Assembly: GCA_031257135.1 (NCBI GenBank)
Contig: JAIRPH010000044.1
Location: 1 to 10,196, forward strand
Length of the DNA stretch: 10,196 bases
Source of the DNA: Spirochaetaceae bacterium
GTDB lineage: Bacteria > Spirochaetota > Spirochaetia > Treponematales > Breznakiellaceae
Direction: 5' to 3'
In this document: positions 1 to 6,326 of the stretch, one piece after another
How positions within the stretch are numbered: the first letter of the stretch is position 1
Layout: every line of letters starts with the position of its first letter
The notes under the pieces: generated by a model
Seen by the model: the letters and a program-made list of their open reading frames with translations, nothing else
Databases searched by the model: none
Told to the model about the DNA's origin: nothing
Made by a program: the position numbers and the translations under genes

Positions 1-1810
1 TCTTGCCTTCGAGAACCGTATCCTGCTGGGTAATGGCTCCCACGGGACAGACTTTAGCGCAGGCGCCGCAACCGATACAATTCTCCGGGATAATCGACAG
101 CCTCTTGAGCTTCTGGCACACGCCGGCGGTACACTTGTGATGGTAAATATGATCTTCATATTCGTTGCGGAAGCGTTTCAGGGTACTCATGACCGGATTC
201 GGCGCGGTTTTACCGAGACCGCAGAGGGCGGCTTTGGAAACCGTGGTGGAAAGCTCGTCCAAAAGTTCGATGTCTCCCTTTTTTCCCGCGCCGGAAACGA
301 TGCGTTCCAAGATTTCCAGCATCCGCAGGGTTCCTTCCCGGCAGGGTACGCACTTTCCGCAGGATTCTTTCTGGGTGAAGTTCATGAAGAACCGGGCAAT
401 TTCGATCATACAGTTGGTATCGTCCATGACGACCAGACCGCCGGAACCGATGATTGCGCCCGCCTTGGGTACTGAATCGAAATCCAGGGGCATATCCAGG
501 TCCGCTTCGGTGAGACAGCCGCCGGAGGGTCCGCCGATCTGTACGGCTTTGAACTTCCTGCCGTTCAAGATGCCGCCGCCGATTTCGTAGATGATCTCCC
601 GGAGCTTGGTCCCCATCGGCACTTCGATAAGACCGGTGTTGACGATCTTTCCGGTCAGGGCGAAGGTCTTGGTTCCCGGGCTGGCGGCAGGTCCGATGCC
701 TTTATACCACGCCGCGCCTCTGTTGATGATAACCGGCACGTTGGCGTAGGTTTCGACGTTGTTCAGCACCGTGGGTTTCTCATAAAGACCCCGCTCGGTC
801 GAGCGATACCGCTTAACCCGCGGCATACCCCGGCGTCCTTCAATAGAACCCATCAAGGCGGAACCTTCGCCGCAGACAAAGGCTCCCGCGCCGCGGTAAA
901 TCGTCAGTTTGAAGCTGAAATCGGTCCCAAGTATGTTGTCCCCCAGCAGTCCGCACTCTTCCGCCTGCTTGATGGCAAGCCGCAGTCTTCCGACCGCCCG
1001 GGGATACTCGGCGCGCACGTAGATGTAGCCCTGATTCGCGCCGATTGCCTTCGCCGCAATGAGCATACCTTCGATCATCTGGTGAGGAATACCTTCCATG
1101 ACGGACTGGTCCATAAACGCGCCCGGGTCGCCTTCGTCGCCGTTACAGACCACGTATTTAGGCGCGCCTTGCGCTTTGAGGGTGTCCCCCCACTTATCGC
1201 CGGCAGGGAAGCCTGCGCCGCCTCGTCCCCGAAGGTTAGATTCTTTCACTTCCTTGCATACCGCTTCGGGAGTCATATCGAAAAGGACCTTCTCGAAGGC
1301 GCTATAGCCGCCGACCGCGAGATATTCCTTAATGGATTCGGCGTCGATTTCGCCGCACTGCTCCAAGACAATCCGCTTCTGATTTTTATAGAAGGGAATC
1401 TCCGCTTTTTTGAGAACCGATTTGCCGTCGGGTCCTTTGAAAGCAAGGCGTTCAACGGGCTGTCCGTTTTTAATCGTCTGCTCGACGATATCCTTAGCGT
1501 CTTCAGGTTTGACTTTGGTATAGAGCCAGCCTTCGGGTTCGACTAGGACCAGGACGCTTTGGTTACAGAAACCGGGGCAACCGCCTTTTTTCAGTCCTAC
1601 CGGATGACCGGGTTCTTCCTTGAGTTCCAGAGAACAGGGTACATTTTGTTCTTTGATGATCTTCGCCAGTTCATCGTAGACTGCGAGGGACCCGGAAGCG
1701 ATACAGCCATTACCCGCGCAGACCAAAATTTTTCGTTTTTCGGCGTCCAGCGCCTTTTTATACGTTTCCCGAGCCTTTTTTAAGGCCTCACGATTGGCTA
1801 ATTTCGGCAT
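1..1810 (-). CDS. hndC: NuoF-like flavoprotein subunit of an NAD(P)-linked [FeFe]-hydrogenase (HndC/HydB type), 3' end cut by window
   Basis: Reads without a stop from ATG at 1810 to the window edge (603 codons visible). Domains in order: an N-terminal thioredoxin-like [2Fe-2S] domain with Cys31, Cys36, Cys78, Cys82; a NuoF FMN/NAD core with GRGGAGFPAG (195-204), GDEGDPG (224-230) and GAGAFVCGEGSAL (307-319); a [4Fe-4S] site with Cys484, Cys487, Cys490, Cys530; and the start of a C-terminal ferredoxin with CIGCGAC..C (Cys578, 581, 584, 588). The second ferredoxin cluster and stop should lie just outside, so perhaps 30 residues are missing. In this family the subunit passes electrons between NAD(P)H, through FMN, and the FeS chain of a cytoplasmic hydrogenase; Thermotoga HydB is also electron-bifurcating. 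The start follows a strong GGAGG (1814-1818), which overlaps the end of the upstream gene. A NuoF-like subunit of a formate dehydrogenase is possible, because the catalytic partner is not visible. Confidence 0.93.
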   Translation of the reverse strand, partial: MPKLANREALKKARETYKKALDAEKRKILVCAGNGCIASGSLAVYDELAKIIKEQNVPCSLELKEEPGHPVGLKKGGCPGFCNQSVLVLVEPEGWLYTKVKPEDAKDIVEQTIKNGQPVERLAFKGPDGKSVLKKAEIPFYKNQKRIVLEQCGEIDAESIKEYLAVGGYSAFEKVLFDMTPEAVCKEVKESNLRGRGGAGFPAGDKWGDTLKAQGAPKYVVCNGDEGDPGAFMDQSVMEGIPHQMIEGMLIAAKAIGANQGYIYVRAEYPRAVGRLRLAIKQAEECGLLGDNILGTDFSFKLTIYRGAGAFVCGEGSALMGSIEGRRGMPRVKRYRSTERGLYEKPTVLNNVETYANVPVIINRGAAWYKGIGPAASPGTKTFALTGKIVNTGLIEVPMGTKLREIIYEIGGGILNGRKFKAVQIGGPSGGCLTEADLDMPLDFDSVPKAGAIIGSGGLVVMDDTNCMIEIARFFMNFTQKESCGKCVPCREGTLRMLEILERIVSGAGKKGDIELLDELSTTVSKAALCGLGKTAPNPVMSTLKRFRNEYEDHIYHHKCTAGVCQKLKRLSIIPENCIGCGACAKVCPVGAITQQDTVLEGK

Positions 1811-1819
1811 AGTTTCCTC

Positions 1820-2311
1820 CTATAACTGGGCTTTGAGTTCTTTGATGATTTCCGAAACCTTATCAGGCGTTACGCCGGCATGGACCTTATCAGGTTTGCC
1901 TCCGGTGCTTATCATAAGCGCCGGAGCGAGACTGCACGCTCCGAGACAGGCGACGGTTTGGACCGTAAAGCCGAGGTCGTCAGTGGTGATTTTCTTTTCG
2001 GAAAGCCCCAGTTCTTTTCGGAAACGGTCCAGGTTAGGAATGGACTTGCGGACATGACAGGCGGTTCCGTCACATACCTTAATGATGAACTTGCCTTTTG
2101 GCTGGAGGGAGAAGTTCTCATAGAAGGTAGCCACCCCGTAGATACGCGCTTCACTGACGTTCAGCTTTTTTGCGATATAGGGGAAAATCTGCTGAGGCAG
2201 GTAGTTATATTTTTCCTGCACTCCCTGCAAAATAGGGATGATAGAGCCGGCTTTGGCTCCCCATTCTTTAATGACGTCATCAATGACGCCAAAATCAATT
2301 TGTGCGCTCAC
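1820..2311 (-). CDS. hndA: NuoE-like [2Fe-2S] subunit of the hydrogenase (HndA/HydC type)
   Basis: 163 residues, the usual length for a free-standing NuoE/24-kDa subunit. The N-terminal helical half (about 1-70) carries the family stretch with IYGVATFYENF (57-67). The thioredoxin-like half has the [2Fe-2S] ligands Cys80, Cys85 (C-x4-C) and Cys122, Cys126 (C-x3-C, in ACLGAC). In HndABCD- and HydABC-type enzymes it relays electrons alongside the NuoF-like subunit in the cytoplasm. It is the first gene of a leftward operon, with 9 bases between its TAG and the next ATG. The start is GTG at 2311: an AGGAG lies 7 bases upstream, there is no other in-frame start nearby, and the ATG at 2316 is out of frame and too close to the Shine-Dalgarno. 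No separate hndB (a small thioredoxin-like gene) lies between the two genes, so the layout is closer to the three-subunit HydABC type. Confidence 0.93.
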   Translation of the reverse strand: MSAQIDFGVIDDVIKEWGAKAGSIIPILQGVQEKYNYLPQQIFPYIAKKLNVSEARIYGVATFYENFSLQPKGKFIIKVCDGTACHVRKSIPNLDRFRKELGLSEKKITTDDLGFTVQTVACLGACSLAPALMISTGGKPDKVHAGVTPDKVSEIIKELKAQL

Positions 2312-2318
2312 TGCATCA

Positions 2319-2323
2319 CTCCT
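2319..2323 (-). promoter_or_regulatory. Shine-Dalgarno fixing the GTG start of hndA
   Basis: On the minus strand AGGAG is followed by 7 bases and then GTG (2311-2309). The competing ATG (2316-2314) lies 2 bases from the Shine-Dalgarno and would read only ATG-CAG-TGA. The spacing therefore chooses GTG. Confidence 0.8.
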
Positions 2324-2377
2324 TTCAATATGGTCCTCTTAATTACACTAACTATAGACCATTTTAGTAGTCACGTT

Positions 2378-2406
2378 ATAATAACATCAAGTATTCTTTT
2401 TGACAA
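2378..2406 (-). promoter_or_regulatory. sigma70-like promoter of the hnd operon
   Basis: On the minus strand, -35 TTGTCA (2406-2401), a 17-base spacer and -10 TATTAT (2383-2378). The expected start is near 2371, giving a leader of about 60 bases. Within that leader a 6-bp inverted repeat, ATGGTC (2330-2335) and GACCAT (2357-2362), flanks a 21-base interval. It could be an operator half-site pair or a weak hairpin, but may be chance. Confidence 0.65.
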
Positions 2407-2492
2407 GATTTTTTTTATTTTTTTCAAAAATTCCTTTTAATTCCGGTTTTTTTATTTTTTCAATTTTTTTTCAAAAAAAGAACGCCGGCCTC
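2407..2492 (+). other. A/T-tract spacer between divergent promoters
   Basis: Runs of 6-9 T, broken by short A runs, fill the space between the leftward hnd promoter and the rightward tRNA-Asn promoter. A stretch of seven T, A and then six or seven T before CAA occurs twice. Near 2464-2479 seven T, TC and seven A form a small palindrome. No gene is seen. The position fits UP-element-like or bent DNA serving both promoters, which is an inference. Confidence 0.5.
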
Positions 2493-2521
2493 TTGACTTT
2501 ATTTTTACGCTTCGATATATT
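2493..2521 (+). promoter_or_regulatory. promoter of tRNA-Asn
   Basis: TTGACT (2493-2498), a 17-base spacer and TATATT (2516-2521). The predicted start, near 2528, is only a couple of bases before the mature tRNA, leaving almost no 5' leader. Confidence 0.75.
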
Positions 2522-2529
2522 TTATTTAT

Positions 2530-2602
2530 TCCCCTGTAGCTCAGTCGGCAGAGCAAGTGGCTGTTAACCACTGGGTCGCTGGTTCAAGCCCGGCCGGGGG
2601 AG
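2530..2602 (+). tRNA. tRNA-Asn (anticodon GTT)
   Basis: A 73-base cloverleaf. Acceptor TCCCCTG (2530-2536) pairs with CGGGGGA (2595-2601), with one T-G pair, and the discriminator is G2602. The D stem is GCTC/GAGC. The anticodon stem AGTGG/CCACT encloses loop CTGTTAA, placing GTT at 34-36. The T stem GCTGG/CCGGC has one G-T pair and loop TTCAAGC. The 3' CCA is not encoded, so it must be added after transcription. Confidence 0.97.
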
Positions 2603-2606
2603 ACTA

Positions 2607-2633
2607 AAAAGCCCGTCCTAAAGACGGGCTTTT
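2607..2633 (+). terminator. intrinsic terminator of tRNA-Asn
   Basis: AAAAGCCCGTC (2607-2617) and GACGGGCTTTT (2623-2633) form an 11-bp perfect stem with loop CTAAA. The hairpin begins 5 bases after the tRNA. The T tract is only four long. Confidence 0.85.
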
Positions 2634-2703
2634 GGCATATTTCTGTTTTTTCTAAATCTTTTTACTTTTCCAATGATTTTTTCTAAATTTCCGCTAAACC
2701 GTA

Positions 2704-2732
2704 TTGACATTTTTTTTTGTTTTCGTTATTTT
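2704..2732 (+). promoter_or_regulatory. promoter of tRNA-Lys
   Basis: Consensus TTGACA (2704-2709), a 17-base spacer containing a T-tract, and TATTTT (2727-2732). The start is predicted near 2739, about 4 bases before the tRNA. It has the same architecture as the tRNA-Asn promoter. Confidence 0.75.
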
Positions 2733-2742
2733 AACAATAGTT

Positions 2743-2815
2743 GGGCCGCTAGCTCAGTAGGTAGAGCAACGCCCTTTTAAGGCGTGGGTCGATGGTTCGA
2801 ATCCAGCGCGGCTCA
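2743..2815 (+). tRNA. tRNA-Lys (anticodon TTT)
   Basis: A 73-base cloverleaf. Acceptor GGGCCGC (2743-2749) pairs with GCGGCTC (2808-2814), with one G-T pair, and the discriminator is A2815. The D stem is GCTC/GAGC. The anticodon stem ACGCC/GGCGT has loop CTTTTAA, with TTT at 34-36. The T stem GATGG/CCAGC has an A-G mismatch at the second pair (usual 50-64), where GCTGG would pair fully. The loop TTCGAAT is standard. CCA is not encoded. Confidence 0.95.
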
Positions 2816-2849
2816 GATGTCATTAGATATAGGGTCTAAAACACGTGAA

Positions 2850-2882
2850 AAACCGGCGTTTTGTGAGACGCCGGTTTGTTTT
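2850..2882 (+). terminator. intrinsic terminator of tRNA-Lys
   Basis: AAACCGGCGT (2850-2859) and ACGCCGGTTT (2868-2877) form a 10-bp stem with an 8-base loop, followed by GTTTT. It lies 34 bases after the tRNA and separates the tRNA from the FKBP operon. Confidence 0.85.
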
Positions 2883-2913
2883 ATTTACGGCGCGGCGGAT
2901 ACGCATTACCCGC

Positions 2914-3036
2914 GCGGAAAGACCCTTGACTGCCCGGAGAGTCGGGTAATTTTTGCCGGGAGGTCAGGCTGAAGCCTGAGGGCGTTTCATCCCAACGTTT
3001 TTCTATAAGCGATGGGTTTTCGCGCCGTAGTTTTTT
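2914..3036 (+). promoter_or_regulatory. conserved structured leader, copy A, upstream of the first FKBP gene
   Basis: Bases 2914-2963 match 8243-8293 upstream of the KY-like gene at about 40 of 51 aligned columns (hand alignment). The best-kept parts are GCGGAAAGAC, CTTGACTG and the T5G then GGAGG end. Three hairpins can be drawn: CTTGACT/AGTCGGG (2925-2931 with 2940-2946) followed by GTAATTTTTG; TCAGGC/GCCTGA with loop TGAA (2964-2979); and GGCG/CGCC (2981-2984 with 3023-3026), which encloses CCCA/TGGG. A run of six T then touches the ATG. No Shine-Dalgarno precedes that ATG. It matches no riboswitch class I know. A conserved promoter or operator is the main alternative, since TTGACT lies inside the block. 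Confidence 0.55.
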
Positions 3037-3723
3037 ATGATAAAAAAAGCAGTCCTTATCCTTTGTGCGGGGATATGCGTTGCCGGCGGCTGTAAGCCGA
3101 AAAATGAGACGAATACTCCGGAAAACGCGGCGGTTTCCGGTACGTCTTTGGACGGGGATACCAGTTACGCTCTGGGAGTCGCCATCGCTTCGCGATTCAA
3201 AGACATGGTAGATGAGTTTGATTGCGATTATGAGGCTCTGACTCTAGGGTTTCGGGAGTATCTCGAAGATAAAGAGACCAAGGTTACGCCGGATCAGGCA
3301 ATAGCTCTGGTAATGGAGGCGCAAAAAAATATGTACAAAGAAAAAGAAGCGGCTTTTTTTCTGGAAAACGGTAAAAAAGCGGGGATACAGACCACTCAAA
3401 GCGGCTTGCAATACGAGGTCGTCGCCGAGGGAACCGGCGCGAAACCCGGGGCGGCTGATACGGTGCTGGTGCATTACGAGGGAAAACTTCTGGACGGAAC
3501 CGTTTTCGACAGCTCTTACAGCCGAGGAGAACCGATGGAATTCCCTCTGCAAGGGATTATTCCGGGCTGGACTGAAGGGCTTCAGCTGATGGGCGTCGGC
3601 AGTAAGTATCGGCTGTTTATCCCTTTTGAATTAGGCTACGGCAATCAAGGCGCGGGCAACGTAATTCCGCCCTACTCAACCCTCATATTTGAGGTAGAAT
3701 TATTGGATATTATAAAAGGATAG
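3037..3723 (+). CDS. FKBP-type peptidyl-prolyl cis-trans isomerase, lipoprotein (FklB/FkpA-like)
   Basis: 228 residues. A lipoprotein signal peptide ends in VAGGC (Cys19), a loose lipobox of the kind spirochaetes accept, and is followed by a charged linker. Residues 39-119 form the helical N-terminal domain that dimerises FkpA/Mip/FklB-like proteins. Residues 121-227 form the FKBP domain, with the active-site pocket intact: Tyr147, Phe157, Asp158, Phe169, Ile175, Trp178, Tyr201, Ile210, Phe218. The protein should catalyse X-Pro bond rotation and assist folding on the periplasmic side, anchored by lipid. ATG 3037 is the only usable start, because an in-frame TAG lies 9 bases upstream. No Shine-Dalgarno is visible, which is unusual next to the good sites of the neighbouring genes. 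It is the first gene of the presumed operon and is followed 4 bases later by its paralogue. Confidence 0.93.
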   Translation: MIKKAVLILCAGICVAGGCKPKNETNTPENAAVSGTSLDGDTSYALGVAIASRFKDMVDEFDCDYEALTLGFREYLEDKETKVTPDQAIALVMEAQKNMYKEKEAAFFLENGKKAGIQTTQSGLQYEVVAEGTGAKPGAADTVLVHYEGKLLDGTVFDSSYSRGEPMEFPLQGIIPGWTEGLQLMGVGSKYRLFIPFELGYGNQGAGNVIPPYSTLIFEVELLDIIKG

Positions 3724-3727
3724 GTTT

Positions 3728-4447
3728 ATGAAGAAAGGTATATTGTTAGGATGGCTGGCTCTTATGATGGGCTGGGCAGTGTGCGCTGAAGGAAAGATTG
3801 ATGAAGCCGCCTCAGCCACGACGGACGGGGATACCAGTTATGCTTTCGGCATGATGATCGGCTCAGAACTGAAAACATTAGGGATAACCTTCAATTATAA
3901 CACCTTTATGAAAGGGATGAGGGAAGTCTTAGAGGATAAAAATACGACCTTGACTATGGACGAAGCGGTTGCTAAGGTACAGTCCGCCTATATGGAAGCT
4001 ATGGCTAAACAGGACGAAGTTGCCATAGCAAAAGAACAGTCCTTTCTTGCCGAAAACGCCAAAAAACCGGGGGTGCAGATTACTGAAAGCGGTTTGCAGT
4101 ACGAGATTATTACCGAAGGAACCGGCGAAAAGCCCGGACCGACCGCTACGGTATCGGCTCATTACCGGGGGGCTTTTGTTGACGGAACCGTTTTCGACAG
4201 TTCCTACGACCGAGGCGAACCAATGGAATTTCCATTATATGCGGTTATTCCGGGCTGGAGCGAAGGGGTCCAGCTGATGAGCGTCGGCAGTAAGTACCGG
4301 CTGTATATACCTTCAGAGTTGGCTTACGGCGCGCAAGGCGGAGGCAACGTGATTCCCGCCTACGCAACCCTCATATTTGACGTAGAACTTCTCGCGATAA
4401 TCCAAAACGAGGAAGATACAGACTCCGAATCGGAGGAATGGTATTAG
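3728..4447 (+). CDS. second FKBP-type peptidyl-prolyl cis-trans isomerase, secreted
   Basis: 239 residues. The signal peptide (1-20) probably ends at VCA-EG, so the protein is likely soluble in the periplasm; the Cys19 context (WAVC) is a poor lipobox. Residues 33-118 form the FklB-like dimerisation domain and 120-224 the FKBP domain, with pocket residues Tyr146, Phe156, Asp157, Phe168, Ile174, Trp177, Tyr200, Ile209, Phe217. An acidic tail (228-237) follows. The FKBP domain is roughly 70% identical to that of the preceding gene, while the N-terminal domain is far more divergent and a few residues longer. This points to tandem duplication with uneven divergence. An AAGGA at 3716-3720, inside the end of the first gene, gives 7-base spacing to the ATG, so the two are probably translationally coupled. 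Confidence 0.93.
   Translation: MKKGILLGWLALMMGWAVCAEGKIDEAASATTDGDTSYAFGMMIGSELKTLGITFNYNTFMKGMREVLEDKNTTLTMDEAVAKVQSAYMEAMAKQDEVAIAKEQSFLAENAKKPGVQITESGLQYEIITEGTGEKPGPTATVSAHYRGAFVDGTVFDSSYDRGEPMEFPLYAVIPGWSEGVQLMSVGSKYRLYIPSELAYGAQGGGNVIPAYATLIFDVELLAIIQNEEDTDSESEEWY
4432..4437 (+). promoter_or_regulatory. misplaced Shine-Dalgarno at the FKBP2-proS junction
   Basis: GGAGGA ends immediately before ATG 4438 and 18 bases before ATG 4456. Neither spacing is normal. The FKBP2 stop (4445-4447) lies between the two candidate starts, so re-initiation by ribosomes finishing FKBP2 is a likely route. Confidence 0.4.
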
Positions 4448-4455
4448 CATACGCT

Positions 4456-6285
4456 ATGAATTTCACTCGAACTTTTATCCCCACCCTGCGGGAAGTTCCT
4501 GCGGATGCGGTTATTGTAAGCCATCGTCTCATGTTTCGGGCGGGGATGCTCCGAAAACTCGCGAACGGGCTTTTCGCCTATCTTCCTTTAGGATTACGAT
4601 CCTTTAAAAAGGTAGAACAGATCATTCGGGAAGAGATGAACGCTACCGGCGCTTTAGAGATAAAGCCGACGGTAATAGTCCCCGGAGAACTATGGAAAGA
4701 ATCAGGACGCTGGGACGCTATGGGAGCATCCCTCCTGCGGGTGAAAAACCGGCTGGACGCGGATTTCGTGGTGTCCCCTACCGCGGAAGAAGCCTTTACC
4801 GCCCTCGTGCGGGATGAACTATCCAGTTACCGCCAGCTTCCCTTGACCCTATATCAGATCAATACTAAATATCGCGATGAAATACGCCCCCGTTACGGCG
4901 TTATGCGGGGACGGGAATTTGTTATGAAAGACGCTTACTCTTACCACGCCGACGACGCAAGCCTTGACGAAACCTATCAGGCTATGGGGCAAGCCTACCG
5001 GCGGATATTTAAGCGGTGCGGATTGTCGGTAATTCCGGTTAAAGCCGATTCCGGCGCAATGGGAGGTAGCGGGTCCGAAGAATTCATGGTAGAAAGCGCC
5101 GTCGGAGATAATACGCTTCTGCTTTGCAAAACCTGCGAGTATGCGGCGAATGTGGAAAAAGCAACCTGTAAACCGGACTTCGAGGCTCATGCTTCGCTGG
5201 AAGCGGCGAAATCTGCGGGGGCATCGGTCCCAGAGATTGAAAAGATAGATACTCCGGCGGTCAAGACTATTCAAGAACTCTGCGCTTTCCTCAAGACCGA
5301 TGCGAAACGTTTTATCAAAACGCTCATATACAAGGCTCTGAATGTGGAGCTGGACCTTTCCGGCGCGCCGGGCGGAGAAAAACTCGAAAAGCGGAAGCCC
5401 GGGACAGACGCTCCGGAGGTTTATCCTGAAGCCTTCTTTGCGGTAGCTATTCGGGGCGATCTTGACGTAAACGAGGTGAAACTCGCTTCGACGCTCAAAG
5501 CGTCTGAAGCGGTTCTCGCTTCAGACGCCGATGTAGCGCGTTTCACCGGCGCGCCGGTAGGCTTTGCCGGTCCTGTGGGGCTTTCAGCAATTCCGGTTAT
5601 CGCGGATACTACCGTAACCGCCATGACCGATGCCGTAACCGGAGCCTTAGCCCAAGACCTTCACTACGCTCACGTCGCCTACGGCAGGGATTTTGTTCCA
5701 TGGCTTATAGCTGATCTGCGTACGGTGATTGCAGGAGATCGGTGTCCCCAATGCGGCGGAGAACTTTACGAGAAAAAAGGCAATGAATTGGGACATATTT
5801 TTAAACTCGGTTATAAGTATACCCAATCTATGCAAGTCCGGTATCTGGACGAAACCGGCAAAAGCCGCATCCCAACGATGGGCTGTTACGGCGTCGGGCT
5901 TGACCGGACGCTTGCCTCGGTAATCGAAGAACATCACGACGAAAACGGCATCCTCTGGCCCATGACGATTGCGCCTTATCACGTTTTAATCATTCCGGTT
6001 AAGTACGAAGGAACCATGAAAGTCGCCGCGGACAAGCTGGCGGCGGAACTTGAACAAGCCGGCATCGAGGTGTTGCTTGACGACCGTCCTGAACGTCCGG
6101 GGGTCAAGTTTAAGGACGGAGACCTCATCGGGATTCCTTATCGGGTAGTGGTGGGAGATAAAAACCTAACGCTGAGTACGCCCAGCGTCGAGGTGAAACG
6201 CCGAAGTGAAAAGGAAAGCCGCCTAGCGCCGGTGAGTAAAGCCGCGGAAGAATTAGCCGCTTTGATACGGGCAGAATTACATTAA
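4456..6285 (+). CDS. proS: prolyl-tRNA synthetase (bacterial type, with editing domain)
   Basis: 609 residues from ATG 4456. It charges tRNA-Pro with proline in the cytoplasm. Class II landmarks (numbered from 4456): the N-terminal region with FIPTLREVPADA (7-18), TAEE (109-112), motif 2 around RDEIRPRYGVMRGREF (140-155), and motif 3 GVGLDR (479-484). The C-terminal anticodon-binding domain starts near 510. Between motifs 2 and 3 sits the YbaK-like insertion (about 230-400), which in this family hydrolyses mischarged Ala-tRNA-Pro; the TLIYKA segment carries the conserved lysine. Cys pairs 224/227 and 430/433 flank the insertion, as is usual. Start choice: family proteins begin at the 4456 methionine, but ATG 4438 would add 6 residues and overlap FKBP2 by 10 bases. 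It appears to be in one operon with the two isomerases. Confidence 0.95.
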   Translation: MNFTRTFIPTLREVPADAVIVSHRLMFRAGMLRKLANGLFAYLPLGLRSFKKVEQIIREEMNATGALEIKPTVIVPGELWKESGRWDAMGASLLRVKNRLDADFVVSPTAEEAFTALVRDELSSYRQLPLTLYQINTKYRDEIRPRYGVMRGREFVMKDAYSYHADDASLDETYQAMGQAYRRIFKRCGLSVIPVKADSGAMGGSGSEEFMVESAVGDNTLLLCKTCEYAANVEKATCKPDFEAHASLEAAKSAGASVPEIEKIDTPAVKTIQELCAFLKTDAKRFIKTLIYKALNVELDLSGAPGGEKLEKRKPGTDAPEVYPEAFFAVAIRGDLDVNEVKLASTLKASEAVLASDADVARFTGAPVGFAGPVGLSAIPVIADTTVTAMTDAVTGALAQDLHYAHVAYGRDFVPWLIADLRTVIAGDRCPQCGGELYEKKGNELGHIFKLGYKYTQSMQVRYLDETGKSRIPTMGCYGVGLDRTLASVIEEHHDENGILWPMTIAPYHVLIIPVKYEGTMKVAADKLAAELEQAGIEVLLDDRPERPGVKFKDGDLIGIPYRVVVGDKNLTLSTPSVEVKRRSEKESRLAPVSKAAEELAALIRAELH

Positions 6286-6300
6286 AGCATATTTCAGCAT

Positions 6301-6326
6301 AAAGCCGTATATCTGCCGGAGGCTTT
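6301..6326 (+). promoter_or_regulatory. hairpin covering the ribosome binding site of the EEP lipoprotein gene
   Basis: AAAGCC (6301-6306) and GGCTTT (6321-6326) form a 6-bp stem with a 14-base loop, ending directly at ATG 6327. The right arm takes up the last two bases of the Shine-Dalgarno GGAGG (6318-6322). It could damp translation of this gene relative to proS; short stems like this also arise by chance. Confidence 0.35.

Noticed and set aside
2308..2316. Minimal ATG-CAG-TGA frame before hndA
   Set aside because: It lies only 2 bases from the Shine-Dalgarno, and the GTG at 2311 has the correct spacing.
1880..2440. Plus-strand open frame of 186 codons opposite hndA
   Set aside because: It is a shadow of the NuoE-like gene, which carries all four cluster cysteines. 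It runs into the A/T promoter region and ends in a poly-Phe/Lys tail.
2645..2690. Repeated TTTTTTCTAAAT between the two tRNA genes
   Set aside because: A low-complexity T-rich spacer; two imperfect copies are expected by composition alone.
2890..2915. GCGCGG/CCGCGC inverted repeat just before leader A
   Set aside because: Six G/C pairs with a 14-base loop, no equivalent upstream of copy B, and overlap with the first conserved bases. It may be chance in a G+C-rich patch.
2784..2972. Plus-strand reading frame of 62 codons
   Set aside because: It begins inside tRNA-Lys, crosses the terminator and the conserved leader, has no ribosome binding site and shows no family features.
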